Numbered from the stretch's first letter, positions 33,708 through 42,345 are shown. The stretch: 64,000 bases of DNA from Solidesulfovibrio alcoholivorans DSM 5433 (GCF_000702665.1 NZ_JNJA01000006.1:186001-250000); one strand, 5' to 3'. Program-made: numbers and translations. The notes: a model not told the origin generated them from the sequence alone.

Positions 33708-34025
33708 ATGACGGACGCATCGGTTCCCCGCCATTATGAACGACTGGCCCGCGATTATCCCCGGTTCATGGCCGCGCTCGAATCCGTGGCCGCATCCGCC
33801 CGGGAGCTCGGGCCGCTCGAGGAAAAGACGCTGCAGCTCGTGCAACTCGGCGCGGCCGCGGCGCGCGGCATGGAGACGGCGGTGGCCAGCCATGCCCGGC
33901 GGGCCACCCGTGCCGGGGCCTCGCCCGAGGAAATCTGCCAGGCCCTGCTGGCCCTGGCCACCACCATCGGCTTTCCGGCCGTTGCGGCGGCGCTCAAATG
34001 GGCCGAGAAGTATCTGGACGAATGA
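33708..34025 (+). CDS. carboxymuconolactone decarboxylase family protein lacking CxxC
   Basis: A 105-residue all-helical CMD/AhpD-like protein (EKTLQLVQLGAAAARGMETAVASHARRATRAGASPEEI). The active AhpD motif CxxCxxxH is reduced to the histidine; both cysteine positions are replaced (around GMETAVASH). It therefore cannot run the usual AhpD thiol chemistry and may be structural, a decarboxylase, or bind a ligand. Follows the peroxiredoxin by 46 bases and precedes rubrerythrin by 23. Confidence 0.8.
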   Translation: MTDASVPRHYERLARDYPRFMAALESVAASARELGPLEEKTLQLVQLGAAAARGMETAVASHARRATRAGASPEEICQALLALATTIGFPAVAAALKWAEKYLDE

Positions 34026-34048
34026 ACCAAACGCATCGGAGGTCGTGC

Positions 34049-34624
34049 ATGAAACCGCTCAAGGGATCGCAAACCGAAAAGAACATCCTGACCGCCTTCG
34101 CCGGCGAGTCCCAGGCCAGAAACCGCTACACCTACTATGCTTCCAAGGCGAAAAAGGAAGGCTACGAGCAGATTTCGTTCCTGTTTACCGAAACCGCGGA
34201 CCAGGAAAAGGAACACGCCAAGCGGCTGTTCAAGTACCTGGAAGGCGGTGAGGTGGAAATCACGGCCGCGTTTCCGGCCGGCGTGATCGGCGACACCCTG
34301 GCCAACCTGCGCGAGGCCGAGGGCGGGGAGTCCTACGAGGAAAACGACATGTACCCCTCGTTCGCCGCCGTGGCCACACAGGAAGGCTACCCCGAGGTGG
34401 CCGCCACCTTCACGCACATCGCCAAGGCCGAAGGCTTCCACAAACGCCGCTACGCCAAACTCGCGGACAACATCGAAAAGGGACTGGTCTTCAAACGTCC
34501 GGCCAAGGTCCTGTGGCGTTGCCGCAACTGCGGCTACCCCATGGAGAGCGACCACGCCCCGGACAAGTGCCCGGCCTGCGAGCATCCCATGGCCTATTTC
34601 GAGCTCGCTCCCGAAAACTGGTAG
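34049..34624 (+). CDS. rbr: rubrerythrin
   Basis: A 191-residue rubrerythrin. The N-terminal four-helix ferritin-like domain has the di-iron ligands in AFAGESQARNRYTYY and TADQEKEHAK; the C-terminal rubredoxin domain has CRNCGYP and CPACEHP. It reduces hydrogen peroxide to water with electrons from NADH-linked rubredoxin-type donors, a major anti-oxidative enzyme of anaerobes. Good ribosome binding site CGGAGG. Confidence 0.96.
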   Translation: MKPLKGSQTEKNILTAFAGESQARNRYTYYASKAKKEGYEQISFLFTETADQEKEHAKRLFKYLEGGEVEITAAFPAGVIGDTLANLREAEGGESYEENDMYPSFAAVATQEGYPEVAATFTHIAKAEGFHKRRYAKLADNIEKGLVFKRPAKVLWRCRNCGYPMESDHAPDKCPACEHPMAYFELAPENW

Positions 34625-34637
34625 ACCCCGCCTTTTC

Positions 34638-34666
34638 CCGGACCGCGCCGCACCGGCGCGGTCCGG
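34638..34666. terminator. bidirectional hairpin between rubrerythrin and radical SAM genes
   Basis: CCGGACCGCGCCG pairs perfectly with CGGCGCGGTCCGG around a three-base loop. It lies between two convergent genes; T-tracts are weak on both sides. Confidence 0.65.
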
Positions 34667-34668
34667 CC

Positions 34669-35796
34669 CTACACTGACGCCGCGATCCGGCGCACTTCCT
34701 CCGCATCAAGCGCCGCCAGTTCCTCGGAGCGTCCGTGCAACGCGAGCATCTTGCGGGCCAGTTCCTTGTCGGGGATATGGCTGTGGATGTTGCCCGGTTT
34801 CTGCTTGCACAGAATACAGTTGCGGCACATCTCGGTTTCGTTTTCGGTGTTGACCGTCTCCCGGATCTTTATCCAGAACGGATCGTTCCAGGTCGCGGCA
34901 AAACCGTTCTCGAAGATATTGCCCCGGCGAATGGACGAGCCGCAACAGATGCCTATCTTGCCGGAAAGTTCGACGGACATGTATTTGAAGGGAAAGTCGC
35001 AGGTCTTGGCGTCGAGCCAGCTGCCTTTGCCCGGGGATTTTCCGGAGAAGAGTTTGGGCGCGGCGATGGTCACGCCGTATTTGTCCCCGATTTCCTGGGT
35101 CAGCATGATCTTCTCGTCGCTGAGCTCCTGGTGGAAATACAGGGAACGCTCGGCCAGGTAGGGGGTGGCGCACACGCAATAGATGACGTTGATCTGGTTG
35201 ATGCCGAGTTCGGCGGCGATGGCCGCGAGCTTCGGCAGGGATTCGATGTTGTCGCGCAGGGCCACGAAATTGAACTGGGTCCAGACGTCGTTGCGTTTTT
35301 CCGTGATTTTCCGCTTCATGAACTGGGCGATGTTGCCGAGGACCTTGAAGAAATTCCCATGGGGGCGGACGGCCGCATAGGCCTGGGGCGTGCCGCCGTC
35401 GATGCTGAACTTGATGACCTGCAAGGCGCTGCCCACAAGCTTTTCCCGCCAGGATTCGTTGAGCAACGAGCCGTTGGTGACCAGCCAGAACCGGGTTTCC
35501 TTGTTCGTAATCGTCGCGATCAGCTCGTCCAGGTGCTTGTAGAGCAGGGGTTCGCCGCCGTTGATGTTGACGAATTTGACGAAGGGAAGGACCTCTTCCA
35601 GTTGCGGAATGAAGGACTGGGGGTATTCTATCGGATCTTTGTGGTTTTGCGTGCAGGTGACGCAGTTGAAGTTGCAGCGCATGGTCGGCGTGAGCGTGAT
35701 CTCTTCGGGAAATGACTCCAGTTCGCCCACGTGGTTCGCCATGTATACGTGCCTGGCGATGCTGTTCAACGTTTTCATGTTGGCATAATAGGACAT
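34669..35796 (-). CDS. radical SAM/SPASM protein
   Basis: A 375-residue radical SAM enzyme. The SAM cluster motif is CNFNCVTC preceded by LTPTMR; VNINGGEPLLY is the GGEP SAM-binding motif. A C-terminal SPASM-like iron-sulfur domain follows (CDFPFKYMSV, KIGICCGSSIRRGNIFENG, then CRNCILCKQKPGN). Such enzymes modify peptides or act as maturases; related proteins in polysaccharide loci are also known. No precursor peptide is evident next to it. ATG has GGGAG five bases upstream. Confidence 0.87.
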   Translation of the reverse strand: MSYYANMKTLNSIARHVYMANHVGELESFPEEITLTPTMRCNFNCVTCTQNHKDPIEYPQSFIPQLEEVLPFVKFVNINGGEPLLYKHLDELIATITNKETRFWLVTNGSLLNESWREKLVGSALQVIKFSIDGGTPQAYAAVRPHGNFFKVLGNIAQFMKRKITEKRNDVWTQFNFVALRDNIESLPKLAAIAAELGINQINVIYCVCATPYLAERSLYFHQELSDEKIMLTQEIGDKYGVTIAAPKLFSGKSPGKGSWLDAKTCDFPFKYMSVELSGKIGICCGSSIRRGNIFENGFAATWNDPFWIKIRETVNTENETEMCRNCILCKQKPGNIHSHIPDKELARKMLALHGRSEELAALDAEEVRRIAASV

Positions 35797-35898
35797 TGTA
35801 GCTCCCGCACTGGTTTGGCATGGCGTTCTCGCCCGGATGCCGCGGCATGAATATGACGCTTGCCGGCGGAAAAAGCAAAAAATGCGCCAAGAAAAACG

Positions 35899-35941
35899 TG
35901 CGCCCGGCCCGCCGCAACATAAGGACGGCGGGCCGGGCGCA
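35899..35941 (-). terminator. intrinsic terminator of the Fe-S/membrane operon
   Basis: A perfect 16-bp stem (35899-35914 with 35926-35941, loop of 11) is followed on the minus strand by CGTTTTTC. It lies 26 bases beyond the last gene of the operon. Confidence 0.85.
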
Positions 35942-35967
35942 CGGCAGGGGCGTCGCCGTCCCGATGG

Positions 35968-36453
35968 TCAGCGGGCGCGCGGGGTGTCCCGGGCGGTGGC
36001 GGACAGCGCCGCGCGGCGTCCCCAACCGAGGGCGAAGACCCCCAGCGCCACGGCCAGTCCCAAATGCGTCCAGTCCAGGTAGCGCATGTTGTGAGGGCCG
36101 ACAAACGGCGCATCGCCGTTTTGCAGCACCCGCAGCAATCCCGTGGCCGCGACGGCGGCATAGAGCGCGATGCGCCACGTCCCCGCGCGGCTGAGCGCCG
36201 GCCGGGCGCGGCCGGCCCCGAGCCAGGCCGTGGCCATGGCGCACAGCACGAAAAGCAGCACCGTCGCCAGGGCCAGGTGGAGGGCGGATGTGACGCGGAA
36301 ATCGCCGAGCCAGCCCAGGCCCGGAATGTCGGCGATGTAGTAGCGCGGAAAAATCGGCATCTGCCCCATGCCCGTGAGCGCCAGGCCCAGGGCGGCGGCA
36401 AGCAGCAGGCGTTTTTGCCAGCGGGGGAAAAGTTCCTTACGCGTCGGCGTCAT
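35968..36453 (-). CDS. four-helix membrane protein, probable b-type cytochrome/quinone subunit
   Basis: A 161-residue protein with four membrane helices (about residues 13-33, 55-80, 92-115, 126-148). Histidines in helix 2 (ALHLALATV) and helix 4 (DWTHLGLAV) could ligate heme, as in small cytochrome b-like subunits, but this is inference. Its start overlaps the end of the four-cluster ferredoxin gene by 17 bases, so it is most likely its membrane partner for electron exchange with quinones. Confidence 0.6.
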   Translation of the reverse strand: MTPTRKELFPRWQKRLLLAAALGLALTGMGQMPIFPRYYIADIPGLGWLGDFRVTSALHLALATVLLFVLCAMATAWLGAGRARPALSRAGTWRIALYAAVAATGLLRVLQNGDAPFVGPHNMRYLDWTHLGLAVALGVFALGWGRRAALSATARDTPRAR

Positions 36454-37429
36454 GACGGTCCTCCGTGTCGCGTTCCTTCCTGGAATCCTTGGCCCGGGAA
36501 TACAGGCGCAGCGCCCCGGCCACGACCCCGGCCACGGGCGCGAGCAGCACCGACGTCGCCAGGTTCGCCTGCTCGCCCATGACGTCCGGCGTCTTGCCGA
36601 GGCCCGGTCGGCCGGGGCCCTTGGCCACGGCGGCATTGAGCTCGGAAAAGGGCACGGGCGAGACGTAGAGGGTGTTCGTGCCGCCGTTTTCCGTTTCGCC
36701 GTAGACGTAGCCGCCGATTTTTTTCGCCAGCGCATGGGCCGCGGCGACGATCTCCGTGCGCGGGCCGATGGTCTGCACGCCGTTGGGGCAGGCCTCGATG
36801 CAGGCCGGCTGTTCGCCCGCGGCCATGCGTTCCCGGCAGCGGTCGCACTTGTACATGACGCCGTTGCCGGCGAAGCGCGGCATAAGGTCCAGATAGAGCC
36901 CGACGCCGGTCTGGCGCTGGGGGATGTGCCAGGGGCAGACCGCGCGGCATTTGGCCCCGCCCAGGCAAATGTCCGTGGCGATGCGCACCGCGCCGTCCGG
37001 GTATTTGGCGGCCGCGCCCCAGGGGCACAACTCGGCGCAGGGCGGGTGGACGCAGTGCATGCAGCGTCTGGGGATGTTGACCGTCAGTTCCCGGCCGTCC
37101 TTCGTCACGGTCGCGGTCTGGATGAAGAGCCAGTTGTAGGGCGTGAGCCGGTCGTCCACGTCCCGGGCCTCGGAGAAGTCCTCGACCTTGACCCGGGCCG
37201 GGGACATCTTGGGAAAGGGCTTTTGCGGCTCGGGATAATCAGCGGCATGGGCGTCGCGGCAGGCGGCCACGCAGGCCCCGCAGCCCACGCATTGCGAGAG
37301 GTCGAGCAGGGTGGCCAGGGGTTCGCCGGCAGAGGCGGCATCCCGGGCGAGCACGGTTTTCGCCGTGCCCGGCGCGGCCACGGCCGCCGCCGCCGTGGTC
37401 AGGGCCGTCAAAAAGGCGCGTCTGTTCAT
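36437..37429 (-). CDS. Tat-exported HybA/DsrO-like ferredoxin with four [4Fe-4S] motifs
   Basis: A 330-residue protein with a twin-arginine signal (MNRRAFLTALTTAAAAVA). Cysteine clusters are CVGCGACVAACRDAH, CMHCVHPPCAELCPW, CLGGAKCRAVCPW and CDRCRERMAAGEQPACIEACPNG, the four-cluster pattern of HybA/DsrO/NrfC electron-transfer subunits. A hydrophobic helix near the C-terminus (LLAPVAGVVAGALRLY) would anchor it on the periplasmic face. No catalytic molybdopterin or hydrogenase subunit lies beside it, so its partner is unknown. Confidence 0.85.
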   Translation of the reverse strand: MNRRAFLTALTTAAAAVAAPGTAKTVLARDAASAGEPLATLLDLSQCVGCGACVAACRDAHAADYPEPQKPFPKMSPARVKVEDFSEARDVDDRLTPYNWLFIQTATVTKDGRELTVNIPRRCMHCVHPPCAELCPWGAAAKYPDGAVRIATDICLGGAKCRAVCPWHIPQRQTGVGLYLDLMPRFAGNGVMYKCDRCRERMAAGEQPACIEACPNGVQTIGPRTEIVAAAHALAKKIGGYVYGETENGGTNTLYVSPVPFSELNAAVAKGPGRPGLGKTPDVMGEQANLATSVLLAPVAGVVAGALRLYSRAKDSRKERDTEDRHDADA

Positions 37430-37506
37430 GTTGCCTGTCTCCTTGTCCGGTCGGGAACCGGAGGACACAGGTTAGCCCCTTTCGCGGGCCGGGGCATTGA
37501 TCCGGA

Positions 37507-37782
37507 TCAACGCGGCGGCTTGTTTTCCGTCTCCTCGCGCCGCTTCGCCGCCTCCTCGCGCAGCCGCGCCAGGATCTCGTCGTAGCCCTGCGGCCTGTGG
37601 GGGCGCAGACAGGGCGTGCAGTCCTTGACGCCCTGGCGCAACTCGCAGTCGCCGCCGCAGTCCGGGAGGAAATACAGCGGGCAGAAGCAGAACAGGCAGT
37701 TGAACGCCTGCGGGTCGGCCCCGGCGTGGCAGGGGAAGTAGCGGCAGGCGGTATTGGCGAAATAGCGGTGGCTGGCGTCCAT
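37507..37782 (-). CDS. cysteine-rich small domain protein
   Basis: A 91-residue soluble protein with ten cysteines: ACRYFPCH, NCLFCFCPLYFLPDCGGDCEL and DCTPCLRPH match the cysteine-rich small domain (PF04071-like), often linked to corrinoid or metal metabolism. It is 77 bases upstream of the HybA-like gene in the same direction and could be a metallochaperone or redox partner. Function unproven. Confidence 0.75.
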   Translation of the reverse strand: MDASHRYFANTACRYFPCHAGADPQAFNCLFCFCPLYFLPDCGGDCELRQGVKDCTPCLRPHRPQGYDEILARLREEAAKRREETENKPPR

Positions 37783-37878
37783 GGTGGCTCCTTGGCGGCG
37801 GCTCCTCGGCCCGTCCGGGCACGGGGCTTGCAGTCTCCTGTTCGCCCCTTGGCGAGCACGAAACACGGGAAACGACGC

Positions 37879-39186
37879 ATGGCCATACAGACCGCACCAC
37901 AAGCCGCTGGCGACATCTTCAAGAAAGCCGCCTCCCTGGCCCCGGGAACCTCCCGGGCCGACAAGGATCCCCGCGTTTTCGCGACCATGCTCAAAAGCGG
38001 TTACGGAATCAACGGCGAGATCGGCAAATCGGCCAAGCAGGCGATTCCCCGGGAAAACATGATCACGGGCCTCGAGATGCTGTCCTCGGGCTCCGGCAGC
38101 GACCAGGACGCCGCCCTGGCCATGCTCGGCTACGACTCCGGCGCCAAGGGTTTGACGCCGCAAGGCTCGGCCCTGGACAAATTCCAGGGCAGCGCCCTGG
38201 CCACCCTGTCGCGCCTGGCCATGGAGCAGGCGGCCGCGGACAGCGGCTCGGCCCGCGTCGCGCCGGGCGCATCCCCGGCCCAGGCCGCGACCCCGACTGC
38301 CGGCGGCGGCTACAGCGTGCGCCGCGTCGTGGACAAGTCCGCCGTGCGCATGGCCGTCAATCCGGGCGCGCGCCACCCCGACGACCTCGGCCACCTGGGC
38401 CGCACCGCCCTTGCGGACGCCGACAGCGGCTTCACCAAGCGCGAGGAGGAGCTTCTGCTCGCCGCGGCCGGCGCGGAAAACATCCTGGCCGAAAGCACGC
38501 GCGTCGAAGCGGCCAAGGCCGAGGCCGCGGCCACGCGCAAGGTCCTGCCCTCCACCCTCCAGCACCGCGCCGGGAGCCTCAGCGCCCAGTACGAATCCAA
38601 TTCCGAGATCGACTACATCGGCTACGACAGTCGGGGCGGCACCTCCTACGGCCAGTACCAGATCGCCTCCAAAACCGGCACCATGGACTATTTCATCAAG
38701 TTCCTCGAGGACAAGGCCCCGGACATGGCCAGCCGCCTCAAGGCCGCCGGCCCCGCCGACACCGGCGGCAGGAGCGGGCGCATGCCCGCGGTCTGGAAAC
38801 AGATCGCCGCCGCGGACCCCAAGCGCTTCGAGGCCCTGCAGCACGAATTCATCCGCTCCAACAACTACGCGCCCGCCGCCAAAAGCATCGTGCTCACCAC
38901 GGGCGTGGACGTGACCAGACGCTCCTACGCCCTGCGCGAGGTGCTGTGGAGCACGGCCGTGCAGCACGGCCCCTACGGCGCGGAGCGCATCTTCTCCCAG
39001 GCCATCGACAAGGCGGAGAACGTCGCCAGCCGCCAGGATTTTGACAGGGCGGTCATCGAGGAAGTCTATCGCCTGCGTGGCCAGAAATTCTTCCGGCACA
39101 ACAAACGCGTGCGCGAAGCGGTCCAGTCGCGCTTCCGCGACGAGAAGACCACTGCCATCGCCCTGCTCGACGGCGCTGCCGTGTAG
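37879..39186 (+). CDS. lysozyme-like/phage-type structural protein
   Basis: A 435-residue protein with no signal peptide. The N-terminal 250 residues are Ala-rich and low in recognisable motifs (KSGYGINGEIGKSAKQAIPREN). The C-terminal part has SNSEIDYIGYDSRGGTSYGQYQI and GTMDYFIKFLEDKAP, a pattern seen in VgrG-associated and phage-type peptidoglycan-hydrolase-like domains, where glutamate and SYG-YQ residues line the active cleft. The role is inferred as cell-wall-acting, possibly injected or released. Isolated gene with its own terminator. Confidence 0.6.
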   Translation: MAIQTAPQAAGDIFKKAASLAPGTSRADKDPRVFATMLKSGYGINGEIGKSAKQAIPRENMITGLEMLSSGSGSDQDAALAMLGYDSGAKGLTPQGSALDKFQGSALATLSRLAMEQAAADSGSARVAPGASPAQAATPTAGGGYSVRRVVDKSAVRMAVNPGARHPDDLGHLGRTALADADSGFTKREEELLLAAAGAENILAESTRVEAAKAEAAATRKVLPSTLQHRAGSLSAQYESNSEIDYIGYDSRGGTSYGQYQIASKTGTMDYFIKFLEDKAPDMASRLKAAGPADTGGRSGRMPAVWKQIAAADPKRFEALQHEFIRSNNYAPAAKSIVLTTGVDVTRRSYALREVLWSTAVQHGPYGAERIFSQAIDKAENVASRQDFDRAVIEEVYRLRGQKFFRHNKRVREAVQSRFRDEKTTAIALLDGAAV

Positions 39187-39228
39187 CGGCGCGCAAGGGG
39201 AGGGGCTCCATTCCCGGCGGCCTGCCGC

Positions 39229-39260
39229 GCGCCCGCCTCGGCGGGCGCAATTCTTTTTTT
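39229..39260 (+). terminator. intrinsic terminator
   Basis: GCGCCCGCC (39229-39237), loop TC, GGCGGGCGC (39240-39248), then AATTC and a run of seven to eight T. Serves the lysozyme-like gene and abuts the stop of the convergent alcohol dehydrogenase gene. Confidence 0.9.
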
Positions 39261-40408
39261 CAGACGAGTTTACGGTAGAGTTCCAGGATGTCCTCGGCTT
39301 CGGGGCGGCGCGGATTGACGCGGCTGCTGCCGTTTTCCGCCGCTTCCCGCGCCATGTCCGGCAGGGCCTCGATGTCCACGCCCACTTCCGCCAGGCTGCG
39401 GGGCAGCGGCAGTTCCGCGGCGAGTTCGGTCAGGGCCGCGGCGGCCAGGCGCGAGGCGGCCGGGAGGTCCAGCCCGTCCGTGCGCCGCCCGAGCGCCTGC
39501 GCCACCCGGGCCATGCGCCGGGGACAGGCCGGGCGGTTGTAGGCGGCGACGACCGGCAGCAGCATGGCGTTGGCCACGCCGTGGGGCACGCCGAATCGCG
39601 CGCCCATGGGCCGGGACATGGCGTGCACAAGCCCCACCGAGGCATTGGAAAAGGCTTGGCCGGCCTGCATCTGCGCATAGAGCATGGCGGCGCGGGCGTC
39701 GCTGTTGTCCGGGGCGCTGACGGCCAGGCTCAGGTTGTCCGCGATGGTCTCGATGGCGGCCAGGGCCAGGGCGTCGGAGAAGGGGTTGGCGAGCTTGGAC
39801 AGGTAGGCCTCGATGGCGTGGGTCAGCGCGTCCATGCCCGTGGCCGCTGCCACGTGCGGCGGCATGGTGGCCGTGAGTTCGGGGTCGAGGATGGCCGCCG
39901 CGGGCATGAGCGTGGGGCCGACGAGGAGCATCTTGTAGCCGCGCGCCGTGTCGGTGAGCACGCTGACCCTGGTCACTTCGCTGCCCGTGCCGGCGGTGGT
40001 GGGGATGGCGATGACGGGCGGCCCCTGGCGCAGCCCGGAGACGCCTTCCAGGGAGGCCAGGTCGCCGGGGTTGGCGAGCAGGCAGCTGATGCCCTTGGCC
40101 GCGTCCATGGCCGAGCCGCCGCCAAGGGCCACGAGCACGTCGCAGCCCTTGGCGCGCGCCAGTTCCGTGCCGGCGACCACGCTGTCGAGGCTCGGGTCGG
40201 ATTCCACCCGGACAATACCCGCGACCGCGACTCCGGCGTTTTCGAGCAGGCCGCACAACCGGTCCAGGCTGCCGTTTTTGCTGCTGGCGCTGCGTCCGGT
40301 CACGACCAGGGCTGTCCTACCCAGAGCGGCCGCCTCTGGCCCGGCCTGTTCCAGGGCGCGCGGCCCGTAGTGGATGCGGGGCGTCGTCTGAAAAAATCTC
40401 GTGGACAT
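39260..40408 (-). CDS. iron-containing alcohol dehydrogenase
   Basis: A 382-residue group III alcohol dehydrogenase. The nucleotide-binding loop is VALGGGSAMDAAKG; metal-binding histidines lie in THAIEAYLS and HAMSRPMGARFGVPHGVANAMLLP. It interconverts alcohols and aldehydes with NAD(H), consistent with ethanol or short-chain alcohol metabolism in an anaerobe. ATG 40408 is chosen, five bases after AAGGAG; a GTG two codons upstream overlaps that motif. Confidence 0.94.
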   Translation of the reverse strand: MSTRFFQTTPRIHYGPRALEQAGPEAAALGRTALVVTGRSASSKNGSLDRLCGLLENAGVAVAGIVRVESDPSLDSVVAGTELARAKGCDVLVALGGGSAMDAAKGISCLLANPGDLASLEGVSGLRQGPPVIAIPTTAGTGSEVTRVSVLTDTARGYKMLLVGPTLMPAAAILDPELTATMPPHVAAATGMDALTHAIEAYLSKLANPFSDALALAAIETIADNLSLAVSAPDNSDARAAMLYAQMQAGQAFSNASVGLVHAMSRPMGARFGVPHGVANAMLLPVVAAYNRPACPRRMARVAQALGRRTDGLDLPAASRLAAAALTELAAELPLPRSLAEVGVDIEALPDMAREAAENGSSRVNPRRPEAEDILELYRKLV

Positions 40409-40450
40409 CTTCACTCCTTCCCGCCGTAACTACCGCGGGCCTGTTTCCCC

Positions 40451-40515
40451 CCCCGTCGGGGAGGTCCAGGAGGGGATCATCCCCTCCTGGCCGCCGGAGG
40501 CATCTTCCTCTTGTT
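40451..40515 (-). repeat. 3'-end two-hairpin repeat, copy F
   Basis: Directly downstream of the minus-strand mogA gene. The main hairpin arms 40466-40477 and 40479-40490 are perfect (CCAGGAGGGGAT and its complement), and the small hairpin is CCCC-GAC-GGGG on the minus strand. Confidence 0.8.
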
Positions 40516-40525
40516 TTTCTCCCCC

Positions 40526-41323
40526 CTACGCCTGCGCGCAGTCGGCGGGGTCGCCGCGCAGTTTGTCGAGGCCGTGGGGGATGGCCGGCAGGATGGCGGC
40601 CAGGGTTTCGCGCACGGCCTTGGGCGAGCCCGGCACATTGACGATGATGGCCTGTCCGAGCGTGCCGGCCACGGCCCGGGAGAGCATGGCGTGCCTGGTC
40701 TTGGCCAGGGAGGCGGCGAGCATGGCCGCCTCGAAGCCGGGCAGGCGTTTTTCGATGACGCGCAGGGTGGCTTCGGGCGTGGTGTCGCGCGGGGAAAGCC
40801 CCGTGCCGCCTGTGGTGATGACCAGATCGAAACCCTGGGTCAGGGCGAGGTCGGTGAGCAGTGCGGCCAGGTCGCGCGGCTCGTCGGGGATGATGTGCCC
40901 AAGCGACAGGCAAAGGGGCAGGGCGGCGGCGCAGGTCTCGGCGATGGCCGGGCCGGCGGCGTCGGCGCGCAGGCCCTGGCTGCCTTTGTCGCTGAGGGTG
41001 ATCCAGGCCAGGGCGAGGCCGGTTTTGGCGGCGTGGTATGCCGACGTGCCTCCGGGAAGGACGCCGTCGGCCAGGGCTTCGGCCAGGAGCACGCGCGCGG
41101 CCGGGGCGTCGCCGCGTCCGGGCCGGTCCTTTACGGCGACCACGCACAGGTCGGGGCCGCCCGTGGCCGGGCTCAGGCGCGTGCCGACCGGAAGGCGCGG
41201 CAGGCGTTCGGCGGCGAGCAGGCAGACGCCGTATTCCGGGGCCGGCTCCGGGACGATGCACAGCCGGTCGCCGGCGGCAAGGGCGATGTCGCCGGCGGCG
41301 GCGAGGCGGAGGGATTGGGGCAT
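40526..41323 (-). CDS. mogA: molybdopterin adenylyltransferase MogA with N-terminal extension
   Basis: A 265-residue protein. Residues about 105-260 form a MogA/MoaB domain: [32 protein letters not shown] and [12 protein letters not shown] are its motifs. It adenylates molybdopterin before metal insertion. The first 100 residues ([22 protein letters not shown] and so on) are not part of a standard MogA (about 160-190 residues) and may be a MOSC-like remnant; this is a guess. Neighbouring genes give no molybdenum context here. Confidence 0.85.
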   Translation of the reverse strand: MPQSLRLAAAGDIALAAGDRLCIVPEPAPEYGVCLLAAERLPRLPVGTRLSPATGGPDLCVVAVKDRPGRGDAPAARVLLAEALADGVLPGGTSAYHAAKTGLALAWITLSDKGSQGLRADAAGPAIAETCAAALPLCLSLGHIIPDEPRDLAALLTDLALTQGFDLVITTGGTGLSPRDTTPEATLRVIEKRLPGFEAAMLAASLAKTRHAMLSRAVAGTLGQAIIVNVPGSPKAVRETLAAILPAIPHGLDKLRGDPADCAQA

Positions 41324-41419
41324 GGCGGATTCCTTGGGCCTTGCGGTTTTGGTGGCGTTGGGTCAAAAGCGTGCCAACGATACGTCCGAGGCGGGCGGGA
41401 TATCAAGCGAGGAGAAGGC

Positions 41420-42289
41420 ATGAAAGGCATCATCTTGGCCGGCGGGTCGGGCACGCGGCTCTATCCCATCACGCGGGTGGTGAGCAAGCAGCTTCTACCT
41501 ATCTACGACAAGCCGATGATCTACTACCCGCTTTCGGTGCTGATGCTGGCCGGCATCCGGGATATCCTCATCATCTCCACGCCCACGGACCTGCCCCGTT
41601 TCAAGGAGATGCTCGGCGACGGCGCAAGCCTCGGCATGTCCTTTTCCTACAAGGTGCAGCCCCGGCCCGAGGGCCTCGCCCAGGCCTTTCTGCTCGGCCG
41701 GGAGTTCATCGGCGACGATACCGTCTGCCTGGTCCTTGGCGACAACATCTTCTACGGCCAGGGGCTGGCCACGGTGCTGCAACGCTGCGCGGGCCTTACC
41801 GAAGGCGGCATCGTCTTCGGCTACAAGGTGCGCGATCCGCACCGCTACGGCGTGGTGGAGTTCGACGCGGCGAAAAACGTGATCAGCATCGAGGAAAAAC
41901 CCGCGCAGCCCAAGTCGAAATTCGCCGTGACCGGGCTTTACTTCTACGACAACGAGGTGACCGACATCGCGGCGAGCCTGAAGCCTTCCGCGCGCGGCGA
42001 GCTCGAGATCACGGACCTCAACAACGTCTACCTCAAGCGCAACCGGCTCAAGGTGGAGTTCCTGGGCCGGGGCTACGCCTGGCTCGACACCGGCACCCAC
42101 GAATCGCTGCTGCACGCCGCGAGCTTCGTCCAGGCCATCCAGGAGCGCCAGGGCGTGCTCGTGGCCTGCATCGAGGAAATCGCCTACCGCATGGGCTACA
42201 TCACGGCCGCGCAGGTGGAGGGGCTCGCCGGCGACATGCTGAAGAACGCCTACGGCCAGTACCTCATGGAGATGATCCGCGAGGGCTAG
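41420..42289 (+). CDS. rfbA: glucose-1-phosphate thymidylyltransferase
   Basis: A 289-residue RfbA/Rml[17 protein letters not shown], the catalytic-loop stretch [31 protein letters not shown] and [14 protein letters not shown] are diagnostic. It makes dTDP-glucose, first step to dTDP-rhamnose and other deoxysugars for surface polysaccharides. The other rml genes are not adjacent. ATG 41420 preceded by GAGGAGA. Confidence 0.96.
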   Translation: MKGIILAGGSGTRLYPITRVVSKQLLPIYDKPMIYYPLSVLMLAGIRDILIISTPTDLPRFKEMLGDGASLGMSFSYKVQPRPEGLAQAFLLGREFIGDDTVCLVLGDNIFYGQGLATVLQRCAGLTEGGIVFGYKVRDPHRYGVVEFDAAKNVISIEEKPAQPKSKFAVTGLYFYDNEVTDIAASLKPSARGELEITDLNNVYLKRNRLKVEFLGRGYAWLDTGTHESLLHAASFVQAIQERQGVLVACIEEIAYRMGYITAAQVEGLAGDMLKNAYGQYLMEMIREG

Positions 42290-42311
42290 CGCCGCGTTCT
42301 GCGATTCCTGC

Positions 42312-42338
42312 GGGCGGCCGTCGCGCCGCCCGCCGTTT
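42312..42338 (+). terminator. intrinsic terminator of rfbA
   Basis: GGGCGGC (42312-42318) and GCCGCCC (42325-42331) form the stem; GCCGTTTTC follows. Located 23 bases after the rfbA stop. Confidence 0.75.
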
Positions 42339-42345
42339 TCCCACG

